A stretch of DNA of 64,000 bases, taken from contig NC_064039.1 in assembly GCF_932526225.1 (NCBI RefSeq), forward strand, positions 2,989,001 to 3,053,000. Reading direction: 5' to 3'. Positions 1-13,200 of the stretch are shown here, piece after piece. The translations under genes were made by a program, and so were the position numbers. Source of the DNA: Nematostella vectensis. Its lineage: Eukaryota; Cnidaria; Anthozoa; Actiniaria; Edwardsiidae. The first letter of the stretch is position 1, and each line of letters begins with the position of its first letter. Under the pieces are notes generated by a model. It searched no databases and was not told where the DNA came from. It saw only the letters and a list, made by a program, of their open reading frames with translations.

Positions 1-2009
1 CGTGCTTCTTCTTCAAATTATCTCCCACATGCGCCGCATGGAAGTTCGCAAGCATACCCAGCTTGACTTCCGGTGTATTGTTACAATCACCGATCGCGTA
101 CACATCCGGGGTACCTTCCACCTGAAGAAATTCATCTACCTTAAGGCGACCACGCTCATCCATCTTGTCGCCTAGCAACAAAACACCACGGGTAAACATA
201 CAAGAGATATATAATACAGGACGGCGGGAAAGCCAATAATTGGATAAACTGTAAATCATCACGAGGTTGAAAAAGTAAGTTGAACGCCTCTGTGAAACAG
301 AGTAATTGCGCTGAAGTCTCGAGGGTTAGCCTCGTCGGAGCAAAAGAGTCAACCAAATTAACGCTCGAAACGTCATCGCATTTAACCCCGTGTTGAATTA
401 CTGCTTTTCTACGCAGACCATCTAGTTTTTCTACATCTTGTCTGTGGTTTTTCTAGCTATACCAAGAAATGAACAGACCGCTTTAAGATAGAAGTAGGGG
501 CTTAAATAGACCTTGGCTCTAATTATTCTTACTGTAAATGGCAGTTCTACTCCCATCTAATAATTAGGATGGAATACAGTTTAAAAAACAAACAAAATCC
601 ACCCCCTCAATATATGTTTTTCGAGAACAAGCCTCCTCGTTCAATCTTATTGTTTTCGCGTCTACTGGGACCTACTCTGACCCAGAGTGGTCTAGCCTAC
701 ACGTAAACAAATGATTGTGCACTTGGAAGTTTCCGTTACCTAAACCGTTCTTGTATGCGCCGTTATTAACGCGCAGGCCAGTGCATTCCAACGCAAGGTC
801 AGCCTTGAGTCTATTTCCCTTGTCTGTGACAACCGTAACATCGGTGAAGCCCTTCTGGCGGATTTCGTCCATGTTAGACACACGTTCACCTGTAGATAAC
901 AATCAAATGTCAGTATTTGTATAACGAAAATGAACACTGTCCGTACGAATATTTTGCTACTTTATCCATGCATTCATGAGGCTCGTAGCTAGGGGGGTGA
1001 GGACCCAACCTAGTTTAGAGATCATATGGGTATTCAGGGGCGTACGCAGCCCATTGGCCTGCAGTCATTGGTGTGCAAAAAAAAAAATTGGCGATTTATT
1101 TGCGTAACGAGGGGAAAAAATCAAATGTGTACGTAGTTTTATATATATATAACGAGGATAAAAACTTTAGTTTTCTTAATCATGTTAGTATACAAATGAT
1201 TTCCACGCGACGTCTGAAGTCCTATTTCAGATCGAGGATGACAGAGGATCGTGTAATATTCTCAAAAGTCTTACGCATTGACGCCAATTTCAAACCCAAA
1301 AGCGGGAGCTATGAAATCCCCACGGGATGCGGAATGAGGGGCCACGCCCCCATTCAGCTTATGGATGCTTTGACTGCAACTTGTAAAAATCCTGCGTACG
1401 CCACTGATATTAGCCACGTGTACTAAAAACTTTTAATTTGTTACGTGCGTTGTTCATACGTTCATTTGCCACTGGTTCTATGGCATGGCAAAACATGCTG
1501 TGTCTTACCAAGAACTGTTTCAACCCCAAGGTACTTGAGTCTGTTCTTGACGGTTGTTTGGAAGGACTCACTAACAGTATCGTTTACCAAAATCTCACGA
1601 GGATGGATTAGAGTGACGGTCTTGTCCTTGTAATCCTCCTTGATATCACCAGCAATCTCAACACCTACTGCACCACCACCGATAACCACAACAGTCTGTG
1701 CTTTCTCTACCTAAAATAGCAAAAAGATAATAAAAAGCTGTGAGGGGTGGAGTGCTTATACTTGCTTAGAGGGGGTGGGAGCAGACCCCAATTTCTATCT
1801 TTACCGGAATGTCCTTTTTGAACTCTCTCTATTGGGGGAGGCAAGGCTGTTGCTAGCTTCCCTCCAAGTGCAAAATTTGATTGCCCACTTTTCAGATAAA
1901 GAAACCAATGTAGGAATAGGCCTGTTAATCTGTCTATATAAAGTACTTACTGTACTAGCCAATCTAGAACAGCTTTCCATAGTAGCAAACTCCAGTCAAT
2001 AAATGTTAA

Positions 2010-2066
<57 letters not shown>

Positions 2067-3990
2067 ATAATGTAAATATTTTACCTCCCAACAAATATTG
2101 TATGGTGAGCCACCTTGGTCTTGTTAAGACATAAAGGAGATAAGCAAAGTAGAACAACTCTTTAAAAAATTCCTGGGTATGTTTATTGGAAGGGAATATG
2201 TGTGTGTGTGTGTGGGGGGGGGGGGGGATTATTAAGGAAAATAGTATTAATTACATTCAATTATGATTTAATAGTTTTTTACTTGTTAAAGGCTCTGAAC
2301 ATCTTAAACAGAAATGATAAAACATATTGTTCTTACCAGATCAACCATGCGATTGTACTGATCTTTGGCTGTTTTACTGTCAATCTCCACAGGCAACTTG
2401 GATGGGAAAGGTCCTGTCGTACCAGTGGCAATAACAAGCTCATCATAATTGACACTCTCACCATTCGCTAGCTTCACTGTCTTCCCTTTTACATCAATAT
2501 CAACTACTTTTCCTTGCTTAAACTTGTCTCCAAATGTAGGTCCATATGGAATAAGACATTTCTCGACATACCCTAAGAACAAAACAAGCAACTGTCTGAG
2601 TAACACATTTTAAGATCATGTCCACATAATCACTTTGGAATCCACCCTTAATAATCCCAACTGTGAGTTAACTGGTTCATGTAATCTGGGCATGTAGACA
2701 CTAGTCTGTAAATTACAGTAGGTATGATTTCCACCACTGAAGATTTAGGGAGAGAGGGTTGCTTCCCCCTCGTGATTTCACAATTCTCTTCCCTTGCCTT
2801 TGCCCTTGGCCCTCCTGTTGCAATATTTTACTCATATTTAGTCCTGTATATACAGTACATATCCCCATTTCTACAAACCTCTCTCGACTGAGGACCTCTG
2901 TGCTCCCATGTTATGGTGAAATGAGTCCCTTGCATCAATCAGCGTCAGCTGACAATCATTCTTAAGTTTGGTCGCCAGGTTGATGCCTCCATAGCCACCA
3001 CCCACAATCACTACATGGGTGTCTTTGAAGGGCTTCACAGGTACACCACTTGCATAGGCAACAGAAGCTGGAAATATCCAGCAGAGTACAACATACAGCA
3101 AGCAAAGCATTGGTCTTAGCAGGGGAGGGGAACTAGAAACCTGCCCCTCCCCCCAATAACTTTGAAAGCCATATTATTTCAGTCCACACCGAGTTAGCGG
3201 TTGTCCATTGAACTGTTATTCTTGATAGGCAATGTCATGCCCCTCCAACATTTTGAAGGTGCTGCAGCATTACATATTCAGGGTTCAATTTTGGTGCTAA
3301 TACCTGCTAACCCAAGGTAAGCACAAAGACTGACAACTAAGCTGGCGAAATTAATTAAAATTTGTATGAGCTTAGATAAGTTCGTATGGAGGAAAGTTTT
3401 AAAATTCTTTATTTTTAAATCAATCAACAAATTAACCATAGTAAGCAAAATCTTCTGAATGGCTGTATCACCTGTATCATTAAAATATACAGTGTGGTTT
3501 TTGTGTATTAAACGTTTAATATTTCCACGGTCACGCTTTGTTAAGTCAACTAATCACATGTCACTGTTGAGTCATTTCAAGATAAAAATCCGGTCTATTA
3601 TCACAAGTGTCATGGCATCAAAACAGGGGAACCGTCATAAAGATTTTTATGAAACGCATGGTTATCCAAAATGAGTTGGAACTTCTAAAGCCTTTTTGCG
3701 CAACAAAACATCAATAAAAACACGAGAATTTCAAAATAAAACTTTCGGGAAAGCGATAACCAAAAATGTTTAAACCGCAAAGCTAGGCTTATTCTACCAA
3801 AATACCGACATTATTTTACTAGTAGCAAATAGAGATGAAGCAATAAAATGGGATCTCGCAGAGAAATGGCTTTATTGCAGTAAAATGGCTTACCTCGGCT
3901 CACCCGATTGTATACAAAGTACAGCGTAGCGGAGGCCAGAGCCCCACTGCCAAGATAAGGAAGTGCCGATCGTAGTTTATTCGACCACAT
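1..3990 (-). CDS. AIFM2: AIFM2/FSP1-like NAD(P)H:quinone oxidoreductase (3' end beyond window)
   Basis: Exons by splice signals and phase: c(3894..3990), c(2879..3067), c(2337..2572), c(1509..1710), c(740..889), c(1..171, continuing off the window). The protein follows the AIFM2 order: FAD-binding VVIVGGGYGG, DSFHHNMGAQRSSVERG, the ATGTTGPFP motif, a second dinucleotide-binding site VVVIGGGAVGVEIA, ERVSNMDEI, and VYAIGDC, the FAD-contacting motif near the C-terminus. In vertebrates this flavoprotein (FSP1) uses NAD(P)H to reduce CoQ and vitamin K at membranes and so stops lipid peroxidation (ferroptosis). The first exon gives MWSNKLRSALPYLGSGALAS followed by ATLYFVYNRVSR, a short hydrophobic segment, not the N-myristoylation start of mammalian FSP1. 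An alternative in-frame ATG at 3110 would give a different hydrophobic N-terminus without the first exon. The gene is head-to-head with NAGK. Family assignment is firm. Membrane targeting is inferred. Confidence 0.9.
1035..1406. mobile_element. Short inverted-repeat element (hAT-like MITE?) in AIFM2 intron
   Basis: The left end reads CAGGGGCGTACGCAG and the right end, read on the minus strand, CAGTGGCGTACGCAGG. These are imperfect terminal inverted repeats of about 15 bp around a 370-bp AT-rich body. CAG..G(T/G)GCGTA ends recall hAT MITEs, but I found no matching 8-bp target duplication. A 117-codon open frame on the plus strand inside it looks like chance. Confidence 0.45.
2007..2060. repeat. 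(AT)n microsatellite
   Basis: An uninterrupted alternating TA/AT run of about 50 bp in an AIFM2 intron. Nearby, 2198-2213 is (GT)n running straight into a G tract at 2214-2227. Confidence 0.9.
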
Positions 3991-4242
3991 GGTGCAAGGA
4001 CCTCGTATGATGACTCTAGATCACTTGGAGAATGCCTTCTACGGGTCCGGTCGCAAAGAGGGTCAAAGTAAACAGTAGGATGCCGGCACGCATGCGCAGT
4101 CATAGCGACCAGCGGTTATACTTTACGGGTAGGACCTTCATAATCCCTCTTTTCCTTGTTATAAAGAAGTCTCATATTTGTTAAGTTTTAAAGAATGAAT
4201 GAACATGAAGTAATATTGTGAATCGGTATGAGTTTGTTAACA
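3991..4242. promoter_or_regulatory. Shared divergent promoter region of AIFM2 and NAGK
   Basis: Only 252 bp separate the AIFM2 start codon (minus, 3990) and the preferred NAGK start (plus, 4243). Both 5' UTRs and core promoters must lie here unless upstream non-coding exons exist. No TATA box is placed convincingly for either gene. The segment contains GCATGCGCAGTCATAG at 4090-4105, which includes an NRF1-like GCATGCGCA core. The regulatory role is inferred from position and this motif. Confidence 0.5.
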
Positions 4243-7200
4243 ATGGCAGACAAGAAGGAGAAAGTGTATTTCGGTGGAATTGAGGGGTATGTAAACACAC
4301 ACAACATGGGTGTCTTGTGTTGTTTTGTCTTAGGGTTTGATGGATATTGTCTTCTAGAGGTGGGACGAGTTCTATTGCCGTTATCTTTGACTCGAATGGC
4401 AAGATCGTGGGAAGAAGCGAAGGCGAGGGGACCAACCACTGGGTATGCCGCGGAAACTCAAACTTAAAAAAAATCCCACGGATAATGCACTAAATTTGTA
4501 GTTTAAGCTTTAGTTATAGTTTAAAACTTTCTTTAAAAAAACACCATAGAAATACTGTTCATAAGCTTGATTTATAAAAAAATAAGTTCAAGTTACTTAA
4601 TGCTTTTATCAAGACCACCCCAGCCTTAAGTTATATGGTATGCAGTAGACCCCACTAACTCTGATGTGGAACCCAAATACGTTTGAGTTACCAGGGTCAA
4701 TTAAAAGATATGTACAAAGTATCTTTTTTTCTTTTTTTTTTTATATCTTTATCCATAGATGTATTTAAGAGGGTCATTATCATTTTTTATTATATGGCAA
4801 CAACCACTTCCAGTGGAATATCACACCCTGATTGGCTGTTGAGCGGTCCAGATCCTCCTGTAATGACTGTGGTCATTACAAAAAAATTCCAGACGACTCA
4901 CTCAAGAAAATCAACAATAGTGTAATAGCAATTTGTTGCCAATTTTCGGCAAGGATGAGTTTCAATAGTTATATTCAGACAGTGAGTTTTATTACATACT
5001 TGAGCTTACTTATCTTATTTATTTTTTTCCTGAATATAATTTCCAACTTTGTTTACCTTTCTTCTCAAACAGTTGCTTTTGAGAGTTTCGCTATTGTTTG
5101 TGAAGGTCTTGTTCGCAATGACCATTCAGTGAAATACAGTTCGTATTTCCACACAATGCTTTTAATGATTCAAAAATGCAGAACTTCTAATTAAAGACAT
5201 CCTCTGAATTTTTATCAACAATTTTGTGAAATAATTTAGTCCCAATTGATCGTCGCTTTCCACTCGAATTGATCTGAGGCCTGCGGCCTCGGTCTGTACA
5301 AAAAGCCCGGGACTGAGATCTCTCAGTACCGACCTTAAGCTAGATTAATAAGTAGTATTTATAGCATTTTTTTTCAATTTACTCGTTATAAAATTGACGT
5401 CTAGTAGTCTCAAATCTCGTCTGATTTTATTCATGTTTTTGGATGATAATATTTAATCATCCGTATTTGATGGGCTACTGTTTTATTTTATTTATCGGTA
5501 ACCGATTTAAAGTCATTTAACATATGGAAAGACCAGTATTTTATGATCTTTCCAAAATATTTCCCCAAAAAAACTTATGCTTTTTCTTTAAATTTGCAGA
5601 GAGACATAACTTATACTTAGGCATGATGGGGATGGAAAGTTCATAAAATACTGGTCTGTTCATATGTTAAATGACTTTAAATCCGTTAACGATAAAGTAA
5701 ATGACACCTGACACTTGTGTGACCTGTTCTAATTTTGGGGTAAAGAGAAGAAAGTTTGGTTGCCCAATGGAAATAAAGTTCAACTGAGCAGGGTTCTACT
5801 GCACCTTTTTATTTACCTCCTCCCCCCCCCCCCCCATAAATATCTGGCCCCTCTAGCCTGAAGCCTAATATAGCTGGGATCATTTTATAATTTCCTTCAC
5901 CTCATCTTTGGTTTTGAATCGTTGTGCCACACCTCTGATCATGTACCAATATTTGAATTTTAGTTAGTTGGCATGGATATATGCTTGAAGAGAATTAACA
6001 GTATGGTCATGGCCGCTAAAGAAAATGCAGGCATAGATGTGATGACTCCCTTGACATCTTTGGTAATTATCATAGAATTATGATGTTTTAATAGATGCTC
6101 TGCCCAATGCATACTTGTCAGTTCTGTAAGTTTATATGTATCTTCTTTGATATCCTTGATCTTTCAGTTGGCAAAAAAGTACTGATGTTCATGCTTCTGT
6201 TTTGCACTTATTCCATACTTAGTTCCTGAGTACTCGTCTTACATACAGTACAAACTACAAACATTTGATATTTATGGCTTTATAGACTTTTTATATTAAA
6301 TAGAAGTCTGTATTTCAATTGTCTGGATAATGAAAAATAGAATAAAATAAGCACAGTTAATATATAGTGCCTATAAAACAGTTTCTAAAGCACATTTAGA
6401 ATCCTAATACATATTAAGAATGGATTGAAAGGTTCACAAGCTTACTAAGCCCACAAAAGTTAAATTTATGGCTGAGAAGGTACTCAACTCAACTGGGAAT
6501 GAAAACCGTTTGTGCACAGAGTCAAGGCACTGCTCGCTATGCCACCGAGCCACCTGTAATTCCACAAAGTAATCATTTTCCCAAGATTCTATATAGTTTT
6601 GAATGCACCTATTTTTTTCCAGGGACTGTCTCTGAGTGGCATGGAAAAGGCAAACAAGCAGAAAGAAGCCATTGAACTAATGCAAAGAGATTACCCATGC
6701 TGTTCTAAGAACTATCACATGTGCGTGGACACCCTGGGAGCAGTATATACAGCATCAGATTGCGGAGGGATGGTTCTTATTGCTGGAACTGGCTCAAACT
6801 GTTCAATTTTAAACCCTGATGGATTTACTCATAATGTGGGGGGCTGGGGTCACATGCTAGGAGATGAGGGGAGCGGTGAGTAGTACATATTTTTTGCAGT
6901 GGTAAGGGAGTTACTGGGACACTGAAAATAAAAGAGAAATAAATGCATTAGGGAACCTGGGTTTTACTGTACGGATCAGTCTATGCCACACTTGAGTTAA
7001 TGTTTTATTTTTTGGAGGGAGGTTTGGTTTAGGATCGTAACTAACTGGAACCAACCAGAGATATATTTGGTTGTTGTTTTATTCGTGTTCTGTTGACTAC
7101 ATGCCAAGCCTAGCGTGACGACCTTACTAGCAATTTCCACAGGTATACCATAACATCTCCCTTTTTAGTGACAACAAGCATTAAACGCGATTGTAGACTA

Positions 7201-10200
7201 AACTGCAACTAAAATTATAAGTCAGTTTCAAATAACAAAGTTTATGACTGGCATTTAAAAGTCACTACATAGTAAACTATGACTGAGCATTGATCAGCCT
7301 TTGTGGAGGCTCCACAACACGTCATGATCATGTGACTACTGGTTCTGCAAGTACACGGTGCCGTGGCGTCCAGTGGACCTGGACCACTTGGTTCTGGTGC
7401 TGGACTACAGGTAGACATTCCTGAAGACTTTGTTGCTTCATGGCTTGGCTCTAGAGAAGAATGGTCTGTGCAGCTGATAGGTCAGGTTGAGCGTCTGAAA
7501 ATGTACCCGGTTTCTGCGATAACCTCCTGCCATGGAGGTTATCGCAGGTTGGTTGCTGCCATGAAAACCACCGTCCCTGCCTTCCAATTTCTATGAGCCT
7601 ATTGTGGATGTATGGAATATCTGATAGGCTGGTGTTTCTGGACATGCATGGTCGAGTGGTAGTGAGGCGAAGGATAGGGATCACTGAGATACATCGTGGG
7701 CCAAGGCTTGTACGCTACAGCAAGCGAGAATTTCTGTAGACGCTGTCGCATTCGCTGCAGACTGTTTCGAGCATGTTTGTGCCCAGACTAGAGGCATAGG
7801 CAAGGGGGTGTGCCTTTTGTGTAATGACTGCCCCAAGCCTAATTGGAGCTGTCGCTTTCAATGGTTACCTCTTTTTTGACATCGTAATAGTGTAATACCG
7901 GTGCTTCGGTGATTATCATTTTGATCTTCTCAAAGGCTTCCTGGTGCTGTGGCAGCCAGTCAAACACTGCGTCCTTGTCAGTCAGACGTAGGTCTTTGAG
8001 AGCTGCATCATGACATGCCATTGCTTCTTCTGTTTTGCCCGTTCCATAAATGATGTCATCATGGACTGCGTGCTGTTCCGAAGGCCTTCAATGCATTTAT
8101 TATTTCTCGTTAAACCCTTCTGGGGCGGACTTCATCCTGAAACAACCACCTGTAACGGCCATGAGGTGTCCAGAATGTTGTGAGGTAGCTTGATGGCTCG
8201 TCCAAGACAACTTTGCAGAAATCCATCTTTTGCATCGACTACTAAGAATACCTTGATATTGGTCAGTTTGGGCGACACTTCGTCAATAGTTGAATAGGAT
8301 TATGGCCTTGTTCAACTCCGATGGGTCTAGGCATATTCGAGCTTGCTAGGTTGTCTACCACCATGCTGCTTATCCATGGCGTTGGGGTTGTTACTTTAGC
8401 GATTACTCCCATTTCCTCAAGATCCTCAATCTTCTTCAACTCATCTTGTACTGGGATAGGGACAGCTTTGGTTTCACATTTGTATCTGTTTCTACGTGGG
8501 TTCTTTTGGACCTTGAGTTCTTTTGGACCTTGCTCGATTTGGTGGACACATTTTTCGATGAATTCAAGAAGCTTAAGGGCTTCGCAGACTGTGCCTGAGA
8601 GTAATGACGTTGGTGCCTCTTTGATTAGCTGGAAGTGTACCTTTCTTGTGATCCCATTTGCTGTGCAGCGAAGCTTGACTTGCCCCGTGGGTGTGATGGT
8701 TGACTGATTGTAGGCTCGCAGCTCAGTTTGGGATCGTTCGGGTAGCTTTTTGTTCAGCTTATTGTAGTCATTAAAGGCTAGTGCGAGCATGCTGCTCCGG
8801 TATCAAGCTGAAATTTGAATGACTGTGCCTGGCCTTCTCATCTTCTGTCACAGCTAACACTTGTGCAAAATACTGCCTTTTCTTCTGGTTCTACTGAATG
8901 GTGCTGGATAATTCATCATTGTCACTGCATGAGCTCTCTTCTAATTGGTGTACGTCCTGTTCACCTTTTCTAGTCTGCTTGTCTGGCTTCTGTTGAAGCT
9001 TGCTAGTTTTATGATCTTGAGGAGTGGACATGCAAACTCTAGCGAAGTGATTCTTCTTGCTGCATTTACTGCAGACCTGCGCAAATGCTTTGCATTTTCC
9101 AGCGGCATGGCTGTCACCACAGTACTTGCAGTTTGTGATCTGCCTAAGCTTTGATTTTGATTTGTTCTGCTTTGTATAGTGGACGGTCTCAGTTGGCTAC
9201 ATTTTGTGAAGCTGTCTAACTGCCATTTCACTTGCGCGACAAATGTTTATTGCTTTGTCTAGGTCTAGTTCTTTTTCTCTTAGAAGGCGTTCTCGGGTGT
9301 CACTATGGTTAACCCCAAATACAATCCGGTCCCTTAACATTTCATTCTCAAGAGTAGTGTACTTGCATGTGGCAATGCGATTTCTGAGTCTGTTCACTAA
9401 ACGGTCAAAGCTTTCACTAGGCTCTTGGACGGTTCAAAAGTACAAGTACAATGTTCCTCTTGGACTGGATTTCCTCACCTAATTTCTCCAGAATAGATGT
9501 TGTGGACTTTCGTTCATCATCGGTGATGGGCAAATTCTTGTAAATTCAGACTGTCAAGAGAGTCGCTACCACGATTGCATCCGATTTCTTGTTTAATTCC
9601 GTCGCGATTATATGGTTTTCCCAGCTGTCTTAGTATTGGTATTTCTCAGTTGGTAGCCACGACTTTTCCATGTAGTGAATATCCAATGGAAACTGTAAAA
9701 TCCAAAATGGCGGCTATGTGTGGTCCGCAAATCTGCCGAAATTATTACCAAAATTACTATTCAGATGCAAATAAATGCCAGTTGCATATGAATTGGACAC
9801 TTCTCAGTATTTTTGCCCTCTTGGCTTGCTGGGAGGCCTTTTTGGTGTGTAAAATCCCGCTTCTTACATGTTCCGTTGGCCAAGGCTAGCGCGTGGCCTG
9901 GTAAAGAGCTAACTAGCAATTTCATAAGGTATACCATAACAGTTGTAAAGGAATCTTGTGCCCCTCCACTTGTCTCCTGGCTATGCCATTTGCCCCCTGA
10001 ATACATGTTGGCTTCTATTGTCATGCATTTTTCACTATTTTGCTTTCGAATGGACTAGTAAGCTTGCTAGCCCGAGTGTCAGGCCCTTTTATCGTATATG
10101 CCGGGAAGTTTTGAAAAATGAAATCGCCTGATACTCGGGCTATAAGCTTGCTGACTACTTCTCCTCTCCCCTGAAGATGCCTCAATAAAGACAAAGTTAA

Positions 10201-13200
10201 ATATTTGTTTGAAGTATTAATATCCTCTTCCAACACCAATCATGTTGTGCACACTCAAGGTCTGTTTTCTCTTTTATTTAGCTTATTGGATTTCCCATAA
10301 AGCCGTCAAGACAGTGTTTGATGCCGAGGACAATCTAGTTGCCCCACCACACGATATAGATTATGTAAAAAATGCAATGAAAAGTTTCTTCAAGGTAAAT
10401 AATACAACTTTTATGAAAGTTTTGGTCTTTCTCATTAGTCATATTACAGAATCTCTTTTATCATATATGTACTCACTAGTAATTTCAGAAGTTTTGTTTC
10501 ATCGTCATAAATCCATTTTGTTGACCTTTTCCCTGTCATTGACACCTGAGCTCATGTTTGAATATTATTTTCTTGCCATGATTATATTCATTTGTTTATT
10601 ACTTTTTGATGAAGAAAATGTTATTCTTTTTTCAGATTGAAAATCAATATGGCATGCTAGAACACGCTTATTTGAATTTTGATAAAAGCAAGTTTGCTGG
10701 GTTTTGCACTGTTGTTGCAGAAGGTAAGCATCCATTTTGTAATTTTAAAGAATGTCTCTGCCCCAACAAGGGAATTGGGAGTTCCGGCAGGTGGCAGGGT
10801 GAGGTTTTGACTCACTAGACGTTTGTGAGGGAGGCTACGTCCTTTGTTAAACGCTATATATAAAAAAAACAAAATGTACTTTAGTTCCCTTAGATCATTC
10901 CTGTTGTTGTGTTCATGTACACATTATGCCAAATGTTTGTCTAGGTGCCTGTGAGGCGAAGGATCCTTTATGCATTCATATCTTCCAACTGGCAGGAATT
11001 GACCTAGGACACCACGTCCGTGCACAAATCCCGTTAATTGACCCGGTATGTTTATCAATATTATCTGGAAAGGCAGATTAACAATCTCCTTTACCTTATA
11101 TATAAATACCCTCTACCTTATATATATGAAAACGCATTTTATGCTGTTAGATTTTGAGTTTGCAAGGGTCACTTTCAAGATTTACATCGTTTGTTTGGAT
11201 TTAGTGTAAACCTTTAGTACTAAACTCAAGTACAGATTTTGAGTTTGCAAGAACCACATACGTTTTATTCTTTATTTCAAGATTTGCATCGTATGTTTTG
11301 GGTTCAGTCTAAACCTTGCCTAAACGCAAGTACAGTTTAGGCCAGTATAGGAAATGATAGGTTTAATATCAACAAATCGTGAATCAGCTCGTGAATCAAT
11401 GAAAATCCCGTTGAACACCAGCTTTGGAAATATGTTTGTCGTATGTTTATCGTTAGCGCTAATTCGACGACTCCGCGAATTTGTGATTTTGTTTTTTGTA
11501 CACCTATATCAAATAACGTTGACAATAGGAAAATTGAAAAAAAAAACTTTTTGATTGCTATTCATCATTTATGCGATTCTCTTCCTAATAATTCATTGGT
11601 TAGAATTTTTTATATACACTAATCATGACCGTTTATACGGACTGGGAGGGGGGGAATGAGTCATTTCATAGAAACGAGAGGGGTCCTCACGTACACGACT
11701 TTTTGGGGCAATTGTGCATGTAGGCCGGGCGCGTCCGTCCTCCGCGGCCTAGGGCATGCCGTCTGGAGAAGCAGATAAGGTTTCACGTACACAACTCTTT
11801 GGGGCGAAAAAGCGCGGGACTGGGTCATTTCATAGATACGACAGGGGCCCGCGCAGCGCCCCGCCGCGCCTCCCAGTCCGTCCTCCGCGGCCTAGGGCAT
11901 GCCGTCTGGGGAAGCAGATAAGGTTTCACGTACACAACTCTTTGGGGCGAGAAAGCGCGGGACTGGGTCATTTCATAGAAACGAGAGGGGCCCGCGCAGC
12001 GCCCCGCCGCGCCTCCCAGCCCGTCCTCCGCGGCCTAGGGCATGCCGTCAAGCGGGGCGCTTCAAGCAAGGCGCTCCAAGCAAACCCTCTCCCACGAGGC
12101 CCCAGACGGTATACCCCAGGTGTTGGATATGCCGCGCGAAGTGCTGGGCATACAAAAACAACGGAGAACGGGCTGGGGGGCGCGGCGGGGCGCGGGTTAT
12201 CCCCACTTCTATGAAAGCCCCTGCCCAACCTTTCTACCCGGACCCCGCCCGACGTAGATTGGCAATTGCCAATTTCTTTTCTACCCGGACCCCGCCCGGC
12301 CATGAAAAACGGGCTGGTAGGCGCGGGTCCCTCTCGTTTTTATGAAAGGCCCCAGTCCCGCGCTTTTTCGCCCCAAAGAGTTGTGTACGTGAAACCTTAT
12401 CTGCTTCCCCAGACGGCATGCCCTAGGCCGCGGAGGACGGGCTGGGAGGCGCGGCGGGGCGCTGCTCGGGCCCCTCTCGTTTCTATGAAATGACCCAGTC
12501 CCGCGCTTTCTCGCCCCAAAGAGTTGTGTACGTGAAACCTTATCTGCTCTTCCCAGACGGCATGCCCTAGGCCGCGGAGGACGGACGCGCCCGGCCTACA
12601 TGCACAATTGCCCCAAAAAGTCGTGTACGTGAGGACCCCTCTCGTTTCTATGAAATGACCCATTCCCCTCCCCCCCCCCCCCCCCCCCCACCCGGGGAAC
12701 ACGTGCCCTTAAAAATTTTAAGGAAATGACCAGTAGAAATATTTTCTATTGCCTCCCCCCCCCCCCCCCCCCCCTCCAATATTTCGAAGCCTGCCACAGC
12801 TACATTTGTATAAAAAGAGTATATTTATCTTTTTTTCTTTTATATTTAATGTTTTGTATGTGGTACAGGAGCACCACACAAACAAGGAGCGAGAGAAATT
12901 GCTGAGACGAGGGGGGGGGGGGAGGAGTAATGAATACGAGAGCGAGGATGGCAAAACATATGTTACTTTCTTTCAGGGATTTTGGTTTAACTTTAGTTAG
13001 ATCTAGATAATAGACATATAAGACAAATTGATTCAGATGTCTGATCTAATTTAAGGTTCTGCTTGAAAGACCCGGTGGGCTTCGTGTTATTTGTGTGGGG
13101 TCAGTTTGGAAAAGCTGGGATCTTCTCAAGGAAGGTATTTCATTATTTTATTCACGTGTGTAGGAGACTAAGGTCAGTAAGGCCGCCGTTTTACGCTCCC

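Noticed and set aside
1073-1426. 117-codon plus-strand frame in the AIFM2 intron
   Set aside because: Covers the MITE at 1035-1406 and is antisense to an intron. Composition is AT-driven.
3110-3110. ATG 3110 as the main start of AIFM2
   Set aside because: The exon at 3894-3990 splices in phase to 3067 with good GT-AG signals and sits at the promoter. The 3110 start is kept only as an alternative.
7363-7684. 77-codon frames on both strands near the Gypsy remnant
   Set aside because: Not recognised; around a perfect hairpin, probably transposon debris.
11756-12702. Open frames of 100-152 codons on both strands
   Set aside because: They lie in a GC-rich foldback repeat, repeat the same peptide in tandem and exist in several frames. 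No domain is seen.
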